Below, piece after piece: positions 35,768 through 47,900 of a DNA stretch of 64,000 bases; the first letter of the stretch is position 1, and every line of letters starts with the position of its first letter. Source of the DNA: Toxonevra muliebris (lineage: Eukaryota > Arthropoda > Insecta > Diptera > Pallopteridae); NCBI GenBank assembly GCA_963691655.1, contig OY829327.1, positions 84,952,019 through 85,016,018 of the forward strand, written 5' to 3'. The position numbers and the translations under genes were made by a program. The notes beneath the pieces were generated by a model that ran no database searches, was not told the DNA's origin, and saw nothing but the letters and a program-made list of their open reading frames with translations.

Positions 35768-36900
35768 CACTCAAAAAAAAAAAGTACATGAAACAGCTGT
35801 AAAAATAACATTTTTTGTTTACAATATTCAGCCAACATGAAAAAATATCAAAATTGATATTACGAAATGTAATTTTAACATTACTTGAACGTGAAAAATG
35901 TATAAGTGATGAGAAAACAATGTAATTTTGACATTAAAAATATAAAACAATTAAATTTTTTTAATGTAATATTGATATTTAAAATGTCAAAAGGATATGA
36001 CAAAATGTAACAATAAAGCAAAATTAATGTAAAATTGATATGACAATAATGTTGAATTAACATGACTACAATATATAGCTGATATTATGAAATGTAAATT
36101 TGATATTAACTTAATGTAAAATTGACAATTTAAAATGGTAAATAAAACACAATAAAGAAATCTTTTTTATTTTATATATTTTTATTTTAGTAATAATAAT
36201 TAATAATATAATATACATACAAACGCAAATAATTCCATTCATGAAAACGATTTTTAAATTACACTATAGGCGGTAGGTGTGGAATCCGCTTCTAAAAATT
36301 AAATTTGGCGAATAATATTCTCAACAACGCTGAACGAAATGGCCGCGGAGATACAAATTCCTATTAATAAAATTAGTTCATTATTTTCACTTTCTATATT
36401 TAATTGACTTCTAATACTTTTTAAAACAGTTTTATTTTATATTAATATTTTATTTTTATTTAATTTTTTTTAATCTTATTTTTTCACACTTTTATTTTAT
36501 TGTGTGCCACCGCAACCACAAGCACTCGAAAAACTATTTCATAATTAAAAAGTGTTACCATTTAAAATTTTTTATGTTATACTTATGCAAAAAGTATTGC
36601 CAGTCTTAATTTTTAATACCATACCAGCCTATTTACATTTTGAATGTTAAATTTGCACAGGATAATATCAATTTTACATGAAAAATGTATTAAGTAATAA
36701 GAACATTTTTAATGTAATTTTAACATTATAATTTGACATGACAATGTAAAACGAATAATTATCAATATGATAGTTTTAATGTAAATTCAACACAAAACAT
36801 ATCAATCTGATATTTTTTGCCGTAAAACTAACATTTTTGTTTTTACATTAAAAATAACATTACAAAAATATCAATTTTACATTGTACTTTTTTTTGAGTG
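35768..36900 (-). mobile_element. TA-flanked MITE, copy B, complete
   Basis: Termini CACTCAAAAAAAAAAAGTAC (left) and GTACTTTTTTTTGAGTG (right) are inverted repeats. TA lies outside both (35,766-35,767 and 36,901-36,902), pointing to the Tc1/mariner group. It is in opposite orientation to copy A, about 2 kb away. The interior is a string of AATGTAA and TTGATATT motifs around a central unique block (about 36,160-36,580). Open frames across it are not conserved between the copies. Confidence 0.8.
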
Positions 36901-36902
36901 TA

Positions 36903-38122
36903 CTCATTTTGTTTGAAGATTTTTATTCCTTCTTTTGAATTTAAGTCGATCTTTTGCGATGAATTTTGGTTTTTTGAAGAATAATAACTTTTCACCAACT
37001 CTGCATATAATAAGACAGGATTTACGTTAGAATTGATTATTTTCAGTTTGGTCTGCGCGTCTAGCATTTTTTATTCTAGCGTGTATGTTATCAGTGTAAC
37101 GTTTCTAATGTAAAGGTTATCGACCTAGGCTCATATGGTTTTTCCATAGACCTCCTTGGGTTTCTTCAGTAACTCGTAAGTAGTGACAGTGACTAGAAGG
37201 TAGAATCCATAAGCTGCTCTTTGAGGGGCTAGGCCGAGCTTTTCGCAACCATTCATATGATTGGTGCGTGTTATATTTGTACATGAGTGACAGGGACAGT
37301 TTTGTTCCCAATCGAAACGACGAAATAAAGAGACCTTCTTTTCTTTTTCCTAAATATATTTTTTTAGTAATAAAAATGTATTTTATTATCAAAACATATC
37401 AAGTGCATACATATTTAAAATAATTGTTGGCATGCACGTCGTATGAGTAATATTTTTAATGTGCTTTATTACATTACGAAAAAATTATTATTGTCTTTTC
37501 GTTGGCGTTTACTAATAATAATAAAAAGCATAACAGCATTCGCAATCTCACGATTTCAGATTTCATTTAGAATGCAAATAAAAATTTCACCGCTATTCCA
37601 TTTACATTTACAAGTTCACGTAGCTGCTGTTGTTGGTATTTATTTATTGCTTCTTTGTTCCGGCTACTTTCAGTCCTGCTGTGTTTGGTTTTTTGACTCC
37701 TGTTGCTTCAGTTTCCGTTTGAATATTTAACAAGTGCTTGCATGTATTAGTGTGTGTAAATGTGTGAGTGTCTTGTATTGATATTTTCGTTTATTATTTG
37801 TTTTATTATTTACTTTGCAAAAAGTTTTATTTGCTTGCTTCATTTTGGTTTTGATTTTTTGGCTCACTTTTTTTCTAACTTAAAGAATAATGCAATTGCC
37901 AAAAATTTCGTATACTTCCCATTTGCGCTCCAATGTGCACACGTAAATGAGTAGATTATATATGAATATGCATGAGTGTGTAGGGGAGGAGAGGAGAAAT
38001 AAATGAAGCGCATACTAATTTAGCACGTGATAAGTGTGATTTTGTTTTATTTTTGGGAAAGCATTTTTCCATCAGTTTCGACTTTTATTTTCAAGTGAAA
38101 TATATATGAGAACTGGCGTAGG
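36903..38122. other. AT-rich non-coding DNA, no feature seen
   Basis: Frames at 37,117-37,392 (minus) and 37,443-37,954 (plus) are hydrophobic, AT-driven translations without recognised domains. Confidence 0.45.
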
Positions 38123-38280
38123 CACTGGCGGATAGAGATATTTCTGAAGAAGGGCGGAGGGGGTTTAATTTATTTCCCCCATAACAAATTTTTTAGCCCT
38201 GACCAACAATAAAAATCTATGAGATTTCCACTAGCAAGGGAGGATGGCTATAGTACAAACCCCCCTATGATCCGCTAGTG
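38123..38280. mobile_element. Short CACTAGCGGATC MITE, copy 2
   Basis: 158 bp from CACTGGCGGA to GATCCGCTAGTG, with the same termini as 34,340-34,469 (one change in the left end). The flanks GGCGTAGG and AGCATAGG agree at 6 of 8 positions, compatible with a decayed 8-bp target duplication. Confidence 0.72.
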
Positions 38281-40737
38281 AGCATAGGTATGCAGATAAT
38301 GATGATGATGATGTGAATGGTTTAAGTGAGGCGTGAGCAAACAGTGAAAACGTGTCACACGTGTAATTTTAGTAATTGTGGTAATGAACTTATGCCGTAG
38401 TAATTTGGAAACTGTGGCAGTAAATCTGCAGTACGTAAAAACTTAGAAGCACTTTTTTCAACAAACTACCAATTTAACCAACCAGCACCAAAATCATATT
38501 AAAGTTAAGCATTTAGTTTTTATAATTACTAAAATATTTCAAGGAATTTCTAACAATTACTAAAGAAATTTGCTTCAAAGATGTGAGCTGAAATTTCGAC
38601 ATAAATATCTCACAAACTTCCACAAATAGTTTTAATGTAGCTTAAATAAAATTCTAAACTCAAAATAACTATGTAGGCAGTAATTAAAACTTCTACGGTA
38701 ACGTAAAAGTCTTCACAATAGTTTCTCTAAATTCTCAAAGTTTTTGCAAAAGAATTAAGCTTTTTGAAATGTTCCATTCCACACAGCCAACCGCACGTTT
38801 TATTAGCTTCTTGAAAAGCTGCGGCCTGCACAAATCTTTTCTTTCTTGAACGAATTTGTTAAGGATGTAAAGAAGAAACTTTATTCTTTTTTGTTCCAAG
38901 AGACAATTGCAGCATGCATATTTTATTTTTTCGGCTAACACGCTTACTTACTTATATTGTAATTTAATCCCGCTCTAATCGTAGAATACAGTATGCCTTC
39001 TGTAGGTAACTGATTGTGAGTAGTGAATGGGTATAATCAGCATCCGAATCCACATCCGGTTGCCTCCTGTCTGCAATAATATGTACACTTGCAAGCTCAA
39101 CTTTACTCACAATGTGATATGATCAAACAGTAAATGAAATTGTAAAACACTTTTGTTAATTCAAAATAACAAGTAAAGCATTACGTTTAAATTATTGCCA
39201 TTGTAAGTTGTGAACTATGTAGTAGATACTGCTACTTTTTTTACTTTTTTAAGACCGACAGTTTTCCGAGCATTTCGTACCGTACGCGACATTACACAGA
39301 AACGTACTGAGGTCACAGTTAGAACGCAACAAATAACTTGCTTAAAAATAAAAATATTGTACCTAAGCAGCACATCACGAACTAAATGGCTATCTACTGT
39401 TGCCTGCCTGCCTGCCTGCCTGCTGCTGGCGTTGTTGATAACAAATTCGAATTTGTATACAGGATCTTCGAAAGAAAAAATTCGAAAACATCTGCTACTG
39501 AAGCAGCAGCAGCAGGAGCAGCAGTAGCAGTTGCAAAAGCAACGAATTTGAAGCAGCAAGCAGAAGAAATGTTTTATCACAACAAAAAACTAGCAATAAA
39601 GCAGTAAACGATGGCAATGGATGCGAATGGTGGATGTGATGAACGCGATGAATGTTGTTGCATGTAAATGGTGGATGTGAATGTTGGAGAGCATGCGCGT
39701 TGATGCCAACTGCTTGTAATTTTCAAAATGAGTTTATTGCTAGTGTTACGTTTTTGTTGTTGTTGTTATCACTTGGTATCTCTAGAATATTTGTGTTGAT
39801 GTTCCGTTTACAATTTGACTGACGTAGAGAAAAAGGAGGGGGGGGGGCAGTATGAGGAAGCAATTGTATGCAGTATAGTAGAGCAATTGGGTGTAATTGT
39901 AAAAAATTCTTATTGTTGATTGCTACAACTGAAATATACTCTACAGCCATTTCTCTGTGCGATTTTTTTTTAGAAAGTGTGGAAGAATAAAGTTAAAATA
40001 AATTGCTGTAAGTAACAAACAAACTCGAAGAATTATGTATCAAAAATTGACTACTGAATGCTTTAATGGACGCAATAGGTAGAATAAATGCTAAAAGAGC
40101 TTTGCTTTGTCATTTTTTGATTCTGGCACAGGAACGTAAAGTCTGATGAAAACTGATAAGGTGCGTTTAGGAGCTTTTAAAAGGACTAATCATAGATCTA
40201 CAAAACTTTCATTATATTCATATAAAGAGACGTAGTCGACATAGTGTAGTGTTTTGTGTTCTGCACAGCTAGCCAGGGTACGCGGGTTCTATGGTAGGTA
40301 CAATTAAAAATAGAAAATTCATCAATCCGCCTCTTGGAAACTCAACTGGCAATGCAAACCTTCAGGAGTAAAAATAGCATAAGAAAAGCTTTTTACTTTT
40401 ACTTTTAACATTTTACTTTAACATTAAAAAAGGATGTATTTCATCTTCCACAATCTATGTATCTATTAATGTTTGTATATAAATAACTAGTATCTTTCGT
40501 TCAGTAATTCATACTCATTTACTAATTCACTACAGCCTACATTTCTCAAGTGTTATCTGCTATTTGTGGATATTCCAGCTACGACAATCAAAAAGACCGT
40601 TTGCACTTGTGAGTGCTCATTTGTATGTGTGCACATCCAAATAACAACAACTACCATAACCAGGAAAGGAAATTTGTTAATTAATTACATTAAAGTATGT
40701 AGGCAAAAAAAATAAAAATAAATAAATAATTTTAGTC
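38281..40737. other. Non-coding DNA with CCTG and CAG microsatellites
   Basis: A (CCTG)n run lies at about 39,402-39,421 and a CAG/GCA-rich run at about 39,498-39,530. Open frames on both strands here (39,210-39,607) arise from these repeats. No gene was recognised. Confidence 0.5.
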
Positions 40738-40741
40738 TTAA

Positions 40742-42024
40742 CCCTTTCGTTGTTTTTGGTTAATATATTGTACAAAAAAATGTTCATATTTCACTACTTC
40801 TCATTTCAAACCTATCGGAAATTTTAAAAATTAAAAATCATTTTTTAAATCACGCAGGTTTTTTCTCTTTATAATTTAAGTTTAAACAAAAACGGGAGTA
40901 CAGTTTTTTTTTATTTGATTTTGAAAAACAATCCAAATTACATTTTTGTGAATTTACGAATTAAAGGTACTATACTAAGTTTAAAATTTAGAGCAAGTAT
41001 ATAAACTTTTTTTTAATTATAATAGTTTAAAACGAAAGTTGAAACTCCATTTCATAATACAAAATTAATAACTTAAAAAAAAAGTTGTTAAAAAAAATGT
41101 TTTATATGCTTAAAAAAATTGTACATTATAGTGTAAAAGTTCACGCAACTCTAATGTGCAATATAATGTACAATAAATAATTTGGTTCCTATTGTGTACA
41201 AAAGACATGAAAGGTTGATGATTTTTGAATTATTTTCTGCGGGTGTTAAAAAAATTAGGATAGTGTTGATTTGTTTTTTGTTCAACAAACGGAAAAATAA
41301 CAAGGTTCTGAAAAGGGATGCTGATATAACTCGAGAAAAAAATTATACGGTTCTCGGCGTTTTAAAAGTATGCGTCAAATTTTTTTTTTTTTCGTACGGC
41401 CAAAGTTTGCCCATTTCTAACAGATTAAGTATAATAAACCATAAGATAACTTGTTAGTTTTGCAACAGAGCTTGTTTATACGTTCAGCAATTTGTAGAAG
41501 AATTTTCCGTACAATATTTTCTTCCTACATATTAACCCTTTGACACCCACTATTATGGGTCTTTCTTGCCTTTTTGAAAAAGTTTAATTTTTGACCCATT
41601 ACGAGGGTTGATAGAGGGTTAATATGTTGCCCACAAAATTTTACTATAGGTCACTGAACAAAAAAAATTCTGTATACTTGACTTTAGTAAAAATAAACCC
41701 AAATTCCAAAAATGTTTCAAATTTTCACCATCCATTTATACTTAATGAACAAGTGTGTAAAAGTGTTTTCTAAACTAAAAGTTTATTTTGCATTGCAAAA
41801 TAAATCTTAGTTGTTTTTTCCACAAAAAAATTTTTTTCTCCAATTTTTACTCCTTTCATGCATTTTGGTCATTATAATGTACAAAATTCCAAAAGCTCTA
41901 CAGCCTTTCCCAAAAAATTCTTTCATAATTTGTTTGGTTTTTATTCTTAACAAAGTCCGAATCTACGAATATAAAACAACAAACAATTTTTTTATGCCCC
42001 AATAAAAAAGTTGAGAAGAAAGGG
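40742..42024. mobile_element. Probable decayed piggyBac-like element (TTAA/CCCTTTC ends)
   Basis: The left end is TTAA (40,738-40,741) followed by CCCTTTCGTTG. The right end is GAAAGGG followed by TTAA (42,025-42,028). A further outward terminus, GAAATGGG then TTAA (42,276-42,282), lies just beyond, so the true right boundary could be 42,278. Similarity of the two ends beyond about 8 bp is weak and no transposase was recognised. Two inner termini bound the small unit at 41,536-41,618. Confidence 0.45.
41536..41618. mobile_element. 83-bp TTAA-flanked mini-element
   Basis: TTAA (41,532-41,535), CCCTTTGACACCC, an interior of about 55 bp, GGGTTGATAGAGGG, TTAA (41,619-41,622). The CCC ends and TTAA on both sides match the piggyBac type, but at this size the match could be fortuitous. 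Confidence 0.45.
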
Positions 42025-42282
42025 TTAATTCTATTCTGGGCACTTTAAATATTCTATGTTTCAACTCTTTAGAGAAAGATAAGTGTGTGTGATTTGATTA
42101 TTGTTCATTTTTTTGAACGTGCATTTTGATTATGATCTGCTTAAAAACATAACGAAGGAACACATGGTTCCAAAATTTTTAAAATTGGAAATACTTTGGT
42201 GACAAAAACTTAAAATTGTAGCATAGTTCATAATTTTTTTACGGCATGTCAGCACAAACGAAAGACATCCGAAATGGGTTAA

Positions 42283-43610
42283 AGTAAACATACGTAATTT
42301 TTAGGGAAAACAAAATAAAAACTTATAAAGAAAAAAAAAAAATTATCATGGTTGAGTTCCAATGGTGTATTATTTTTATTTTTTAAATATTCCAATGCTA
42401 CATGAATCCGATGTTATCAGCTACATAGTATGTATATCAAGGACAAAAGCACAACACATATACTTATGTATATATGTATACCTATACTTATTACATGAAA
42501 GGGCAGTATAAGAAAGAAAGGATGCACGAAAAAAAACTGTGAATACCAGCATCATTTTTTAAACTTGCTTTATGGTTGTATATGCTAGTATTGCGGACGC
42601 ATACATAGATATATTGTAGTACACATTATACAGTATATGCAAAAAATGTTGATGTTTGGAAAATGACAATACGACAATCATGTTGATGCTGATGTTGATC
42701 TACAATAGCAGCACGGCATGCAACAAATCACTACCCATAAATATGAATGTCAACAAACAGGCACACATACATGCATGCATGCATATTATTGTGTGTATGT
42801 GTATATATGCATGGCTGTGCGACAGAGTGCTTTGTTTGATAAATTATTTCTTGCAGCATAACAAGGTGTTTGTTTGAATGTGTGGCTTGTCTGATGCAAT
42901 TTGAATTATTGAATTTTGCATCTTCATTTGTACATATAACACTTTGAGTAAATAGGTTTCCATTAAAATGAGCCGTTGAACTTTTTATTGATCACATTTT
43001 TATTATTAATTACTTCTGTAATCAATTTGCAACTGACCTATTATTTTAAAGTTTACATTTACTTGTGAATTTATGGGTTAATATTGCTATTTCAAAACAA
43101 TTAAGCTCACGCACCTTTCAATATTGACCCAATTTTTATATGCATATACAAATAAATGTAAAATGAAATTAACTTATATTGGAATTTCCCTAATTTTTTA
43201 TGAGCCCGAATTTGCGTGATAATTTAAAAATTTATTAAGGTCAGTCAACGATTGGTAATAAATGTTTATGCAATGTAGGCATGCCAAACAAAAATTTCTT
43301 AATTGATTTATAATCGCATAAATTATCAGGTTTGTTATAAGCTCCCTTGATTTTTACCTTTACTGGTACATTATACAAGTTAATTAAAGGAGCAGGGGCA
43401 AACAAAGAGTTGGTCCGATAAAGAAGTGCAGTTAAAACATAAAATATGAGAGTTAACAATATAAAAAATAAATGCACAATTTCATATTAAGTTATGGCGA
43501 CATAATTTCCTCTGGAAATCTGGCCAAATAAATATCCACACCTTTCCCCTGGGAAAGCCAACAGAGTAAAGTTAAGAGTCAATAATAATAATAATAATAT
43601 AGTGCAACAG
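42283..43610. other. AT-rich non-coding DNA with simple repeats
   Basis: ATGCATGCATGCAT lies near 42,771-42,784 and AATAATAATAAT near 43,580-43,600. No gene was recognised; the minus-strand frame at 43,241-43,477 has no domain. Confidence 0.45.
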
Positions 43611-43747
43611 TAAAAAATGGAATGGGATGAAACTAGAAGGAAATGAAAGCAAATAGCTTCCTTAACAAAACCCTATCAGGGTTTTTCGAGATCACATCAA
43701 AATTTTTTTTATACGCATTTAAAGTTAGCAGATTTTGGGATACCCAG

Positions 43748-46047
43748 AAGAGATGGGCACGTGAGTACTTTTTTTTGGATCACGCTCACGCATGATCACG
43801 GCTTTGAAAATACAACTCACGCATGTTTACGCACGTTGAAATTTTTCCGAAAAATTTCACGCATTTTCCTTATGTAAATAAAAAAATAAAGTGCTTATAT
43901 AAATAATATGCATATGAGGCATTCTTTTACAAATCGAACACTTTTATTGGTCAACATTTTTGATTTGCTTCAAATTTTTTTTACGCGTTTCCCAGTTTCC
44001 CATATAAAATAAGCGGGCATGTAGTCAGCCATTTTTTTTTTCTATCAGTATTTTCGAAAATATAGAGAGGTAAAGTTTACATGATTCGCTGATTATAGCC
44101 TTTTTCAAATCGCGATAACTCTACTTCTGTTCATTGCATCGAGTAAAATGAACAACCATTTTAAAGATACTGAAAATCTTTATATTTGTGTGTTATTAGT
44201 TGTACAAATTGTTTCAGAAAAGTATTTGTTATTAACAATTATATAATTGAAATTCATTTTACTATTCGTTCGCGATGGAATAAAAAATTTAAAAAAATAC
44301 TATCGTATTCCTCGGAAAATTTTCTACAGAAAACATATTTTTTCAGAGTGGTAGATTCATATTGGCTATATAAAATTCATTAATTACGTCGGAAGAATGC
44401 GCTTCGCGACGCGTAACGTGGCAATCACTATGCATCACTAAATTGCGGAGGCTAAGAAGTAAATACAATGAAAATAGCACATTCGGCTATTATTAATTCA
44501 ATAAATAACTTGAAACATTACTGGTAACGGCAGAAGTAAGAATGATGTGAGATCAATAGGGTAACCTAAATGCTATGTTTAAAGAATAAAATTTAATGAG
44601 TATTGTGCAAATTATTTATTTTAGGACTATGATTTTATTTTTCAAAGTTGTTAAAGGACAAGCACCTCAATAGTTGACAAATAGAATTATATATAAAAAC
44701 TCAAACCAAATCATTATTTCTGTGGTCATAAGCAATAACAGTCTAAGCCGAAAATCTTGCTTTCGAAAAAAAATCCAATTTTATATACAGAAGAGTTTAT
44801 GAAAAAATGAAAAAGAGCAATAGAAAAAATTTAATGCAAAATGCACGCGCAATGCTAAAATCAAAAACTATAACAAAACTTTCATTTGTTTTAGAGATAT
44901 TTAATAAAAAGAAGTATTAAATGTTTATGAAATTGAAAAGATTATGCCTAGGCTTAGACTTAGGCTTTTATTGAAATTTGGTCCACATTCGGGTTTTTAA
45001 CCACCAAAATTAAGTATTTGAGAACCTGCATTATAACGATGTCATGGTTAAAAGTAACTTATACGCACACATATTTCGCGTTGAAATTATGTCACGCATA
45101 CTCATATACAGTAGAATCGCGGTAATTCGTACTCCGTTAATTCGAAAATCTCAATAATTCGTAACAAACTGTTGGTCCCTTGAAAAAATACATTTTGGTC
45201 CCCTCGCTAATTAGTATTTTTTTTTCAATACAAGGTCTGTTTAACCTCTTATAAATTGAAATTGGTTGTTGAAAACCTCTTATAATTCGCATTGCAAAGC
45301 AAAATTACTATGTATGGCACTATGATTCGAAAAAAAAATCAATCATAGTAGATAGCTACGTTCACTTTTTTTGATAGAATTTTTTGTGTTTTTCGTGGTT
45401 GACAAGATACGCGAGAAGAGCCTTAAACAACTAAAAATTACAGGCTTTTTAGAATATCGTTTTTAATGGGGTCCAATATGTGTGTATACATATTTCAGTT
45501 AAATGAATAATTGCTTTTGCTTTTTTCTTTCTATGAAAGAAATTGAAAACGTCAATTTGTATTTTTCTTATTTTAACTTCGTTAACCCTGGGATTGTATG
45601 CCCCAATAATGTTCGAAAACTCAAGTAAAATGGGAGATATGGTTTCCATTTTATTTGAGTTTTTTTCAAAATACTGATGGTGGCTGTCAATGAGTGGATT
45701 GTTTACATGCAGCTTCATAGCCGTAAGTTGCCTTTGCTATAATTCCTGGTTACAAAGGATATAGTAGACATTATACCCCATTGGAAAACTTAAGGATAAT
45801 TGTAAAGATTAAGAGTCTTAGACATATATTTTTTTTAATTTATTTTAATATTTGCATAAAATATTGAAGAAATTCAACCAGATTTTGAGAAAAAACTTCG
45901 AGATGAAGGGGTTAAATAAAAATCTCGTTAAATCGAAAACCTCTGTAATTCGTAAAAAATTGATGGTCCCTGGCGATTACGAATTATCGGGATTCTGCTG
46001 TATAAATTATGGAAATCACGTTCACTCAAGCCACGTGCCCATCTCTA
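43748..46047. mobile_element. hAT-like element inserted in the foldback MITE
   Basis: The inverted ends share AGAGATGGGCACGTG, perfect over 15 bp, and the flanks ATACCCAG (43,740-43,747) and GTACCCAG (46,048-46,055) form an 8-bp duplication with one mismatch. The intact right arm of the host repeat reads GGTACCCAGTATAAAG, confirming the empty-site sequence. The interior contains CACGC/ACGCA-rich subterminal motifs (ATCACGCTCACGCATGATCA near 43,780) and the pogo-like MITE at 45,109-46,000; no transposase frame was recognised. Confidence 0.8.
45109..46000. mobile_element. pogo-like MITE, copy 2
   Basis: It starts CAGTAGAATCGCGGTAATTC after TA (45,107-45,108) and ends GAATTATCGGGATTCTGCTG before TA (46,001-46,002). 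Colinear with 13,954-14,540 (shared GGTCTGTTTAACCTCTTATA, TTTCGTGGTTGACAAGATA, AATGTTCGAAAACT), but 892 bp long because it keeps internal sequence deleted in copy 1. Non-coding. Confidence 0.85.
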
Positions 46048-46685
46048 GTACCCAGTATAAAGAAGAAATTAAGACTAATTTGGCAACCTATGCTATCTTA
46101 CTGTTTTTTTGGTCGAGGAATCCATTTTTGGTGTTTATTTTTACCTAAGACTTACATTAGAGGTCGCTGTCATACAATTTTTGCTTTTTTTTACGTATTT
46201 TTATTAGTAAAATGGTATTTTTCGTATTCTTGAGGTTGATAAATCCATTTTTGTTACTTGTTTTGTTATAAAATCTACTGTTGGCGATATTCCAGAGTAA
46301 GTTTTATTATATTTGTGTATTAGTAAAGAAAAATTGACTTTTTTTTTACAGAAAATTTAATTTTTGCAAGAAAAATTGACAAATTTTGTTTATATTTAAA
46401 AGCAATATAACATGTTAATATACAAATTTTGTGTTTTATAGCGAACAACGACTTATTTTTTAAGGAAAAATTTATATTTTACTTAAAAAAATTTTACTTG
46501 TTGAAACTTCAAAATGTTATTTGAAATAAAATTACTAAATTTTTTCTTTATACTGGGTACCCCAAAATTTTCTAACTTTAATTCGTATAAAAAAATTAAG
46601 ATGTGATTTAGAAAAACCTTGATGCGATTTTGTTAAGGAAGCTGTTAGCTTTCATTTTCTTTCAGTTTCATTCCATTCTATTTTA

Positions 46686-47900
46686 CAAACTTTGCTACTG
46701 TGTCGCTGTATAATAATTTGTTAAAGTAAATTTGTGGTTTGGAAAATGTTAGTTTTCTGAATGCGAGTGTGTCACATAAAATAATTTCAACAAATTACTC
46801 TTTAAATTAATTAATTTAAATTATAAACCGCATAATATTTTTTTGCTTTGAAAATTAATGGCCAAAATAATAGATCGGTTGTTTAATTGAAAGCTTTTAT
46901 TCTCTCCCTGAAAGTTTTTGATGGAAAAGTACTTGAACAGACTTATCGTTATTTATCTACATGATTTTATAATGCTCTCTTCAGCTTGAAACACAGGTAA
47001 AAAAACTACGGCAGGGAAAAAAGCAGCACCATAACCGATTAAATTTACTACTGAAATATGGTTACTTTATTGGAAGAAAAAATGTTTGGGTTGTTGGACT
47101 GTATTATTAACACAAACAATAAAACATAGATGTTAGCTAACGTGTTTCATATATTTTGTTACTATTGCAACAGATCCTTAATTTAAAACAAAACAAAATT
47201 AAAAAATTATTAAGCAGAATTTATTTATGAATAAATGGGAAAATTTAATTGAAAATTTACGCGTTTCATTTCTACATAGATGGCGCAGCATAAAATTTAA
47301 GGGCGACATCTATGAGTCATATTTATTGCGAGCGTAAAATATTATGACAAATAGTGCTTTGACAACCAAAACAATAACAAATATGCAAATGTCAACAATT
47401 ATGTGTGTGCGCATGGTTGCATGTAGTTATAATGAATGGCTAAATATTTTTAGGGTTAAGTGCTACAGAACACCACATCTTCATTAAATGTAAAATTTGA
47501 GGTAATAATATTCACAGTTTTGGAGTAAATAAATTAATAAGCACACCTTTCCCTTCCACATATAGTTTGTGTTAAAAAAATACTATAAGCATTCTCAGTT
47601 GTTTTAATACTTCTGAATTGCAACCGTGCACATGAATATGCGATTTTTTTTTACCTTCTTTTGTGCGTGTTTTTTGATTCTTACATTGCAGTCTTTTTGT
47701 CCGTCTGCCGTTACGAATAATTTCATTGAGCATTTGATTGTTTCTTATTTTTATTAAAAAAATTCATATAAATTTATTAAATTCATAAATTAACAATATT
47801 ATAAATTGTTGTATTAGAATTGAGAGTGCAAAAAACAGTGACAACTTAACAAGCCATTGAAATAACAAAGGAAGAAAATTTAAAACAGCAGAACGCAACA
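46686..47900. other. Intergenic region upstream of Npl4
   Basis: Mostly AT-rich. At about 47,275-47,314 a small palindrome (CATAGATGGCGC ... GCGACATCTATG) is present. The Npl4 5' untranslated region should lie in the last few hundred bases, but no core promoter motif was pinned down with confidence. Confidence 0.4.

Larger units (their letters stand above)
43611..46685. mobile_element. Foldback MITE interrupted by a hAT-like element
   Basis: The left arm 43,611-43,747 (AATGGGATGAAACT, AGCTTCCTTAACAAAA, ATCACATC, AAAGTTAG, ATACCCAG) continues at 46,056-46,077 (TATAAAGAAGAAATTAAG). The whole is mirrored by the right arm at about 46,541-46,685. Without the 2.3-kb insertion the element would be about 0.8 kb with arms of about 150 bp and a loop of about 460 bp. 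The outer ends and target duplication are not sharply defined. Confidence 0.7.

Noticed and set aside
39210..39607. Frames of 73-121 codons rich in Cys, Ala or Gln
   Set aside because: Produced by CCTG and CAG microsatellites; both strands are open for the same reason.
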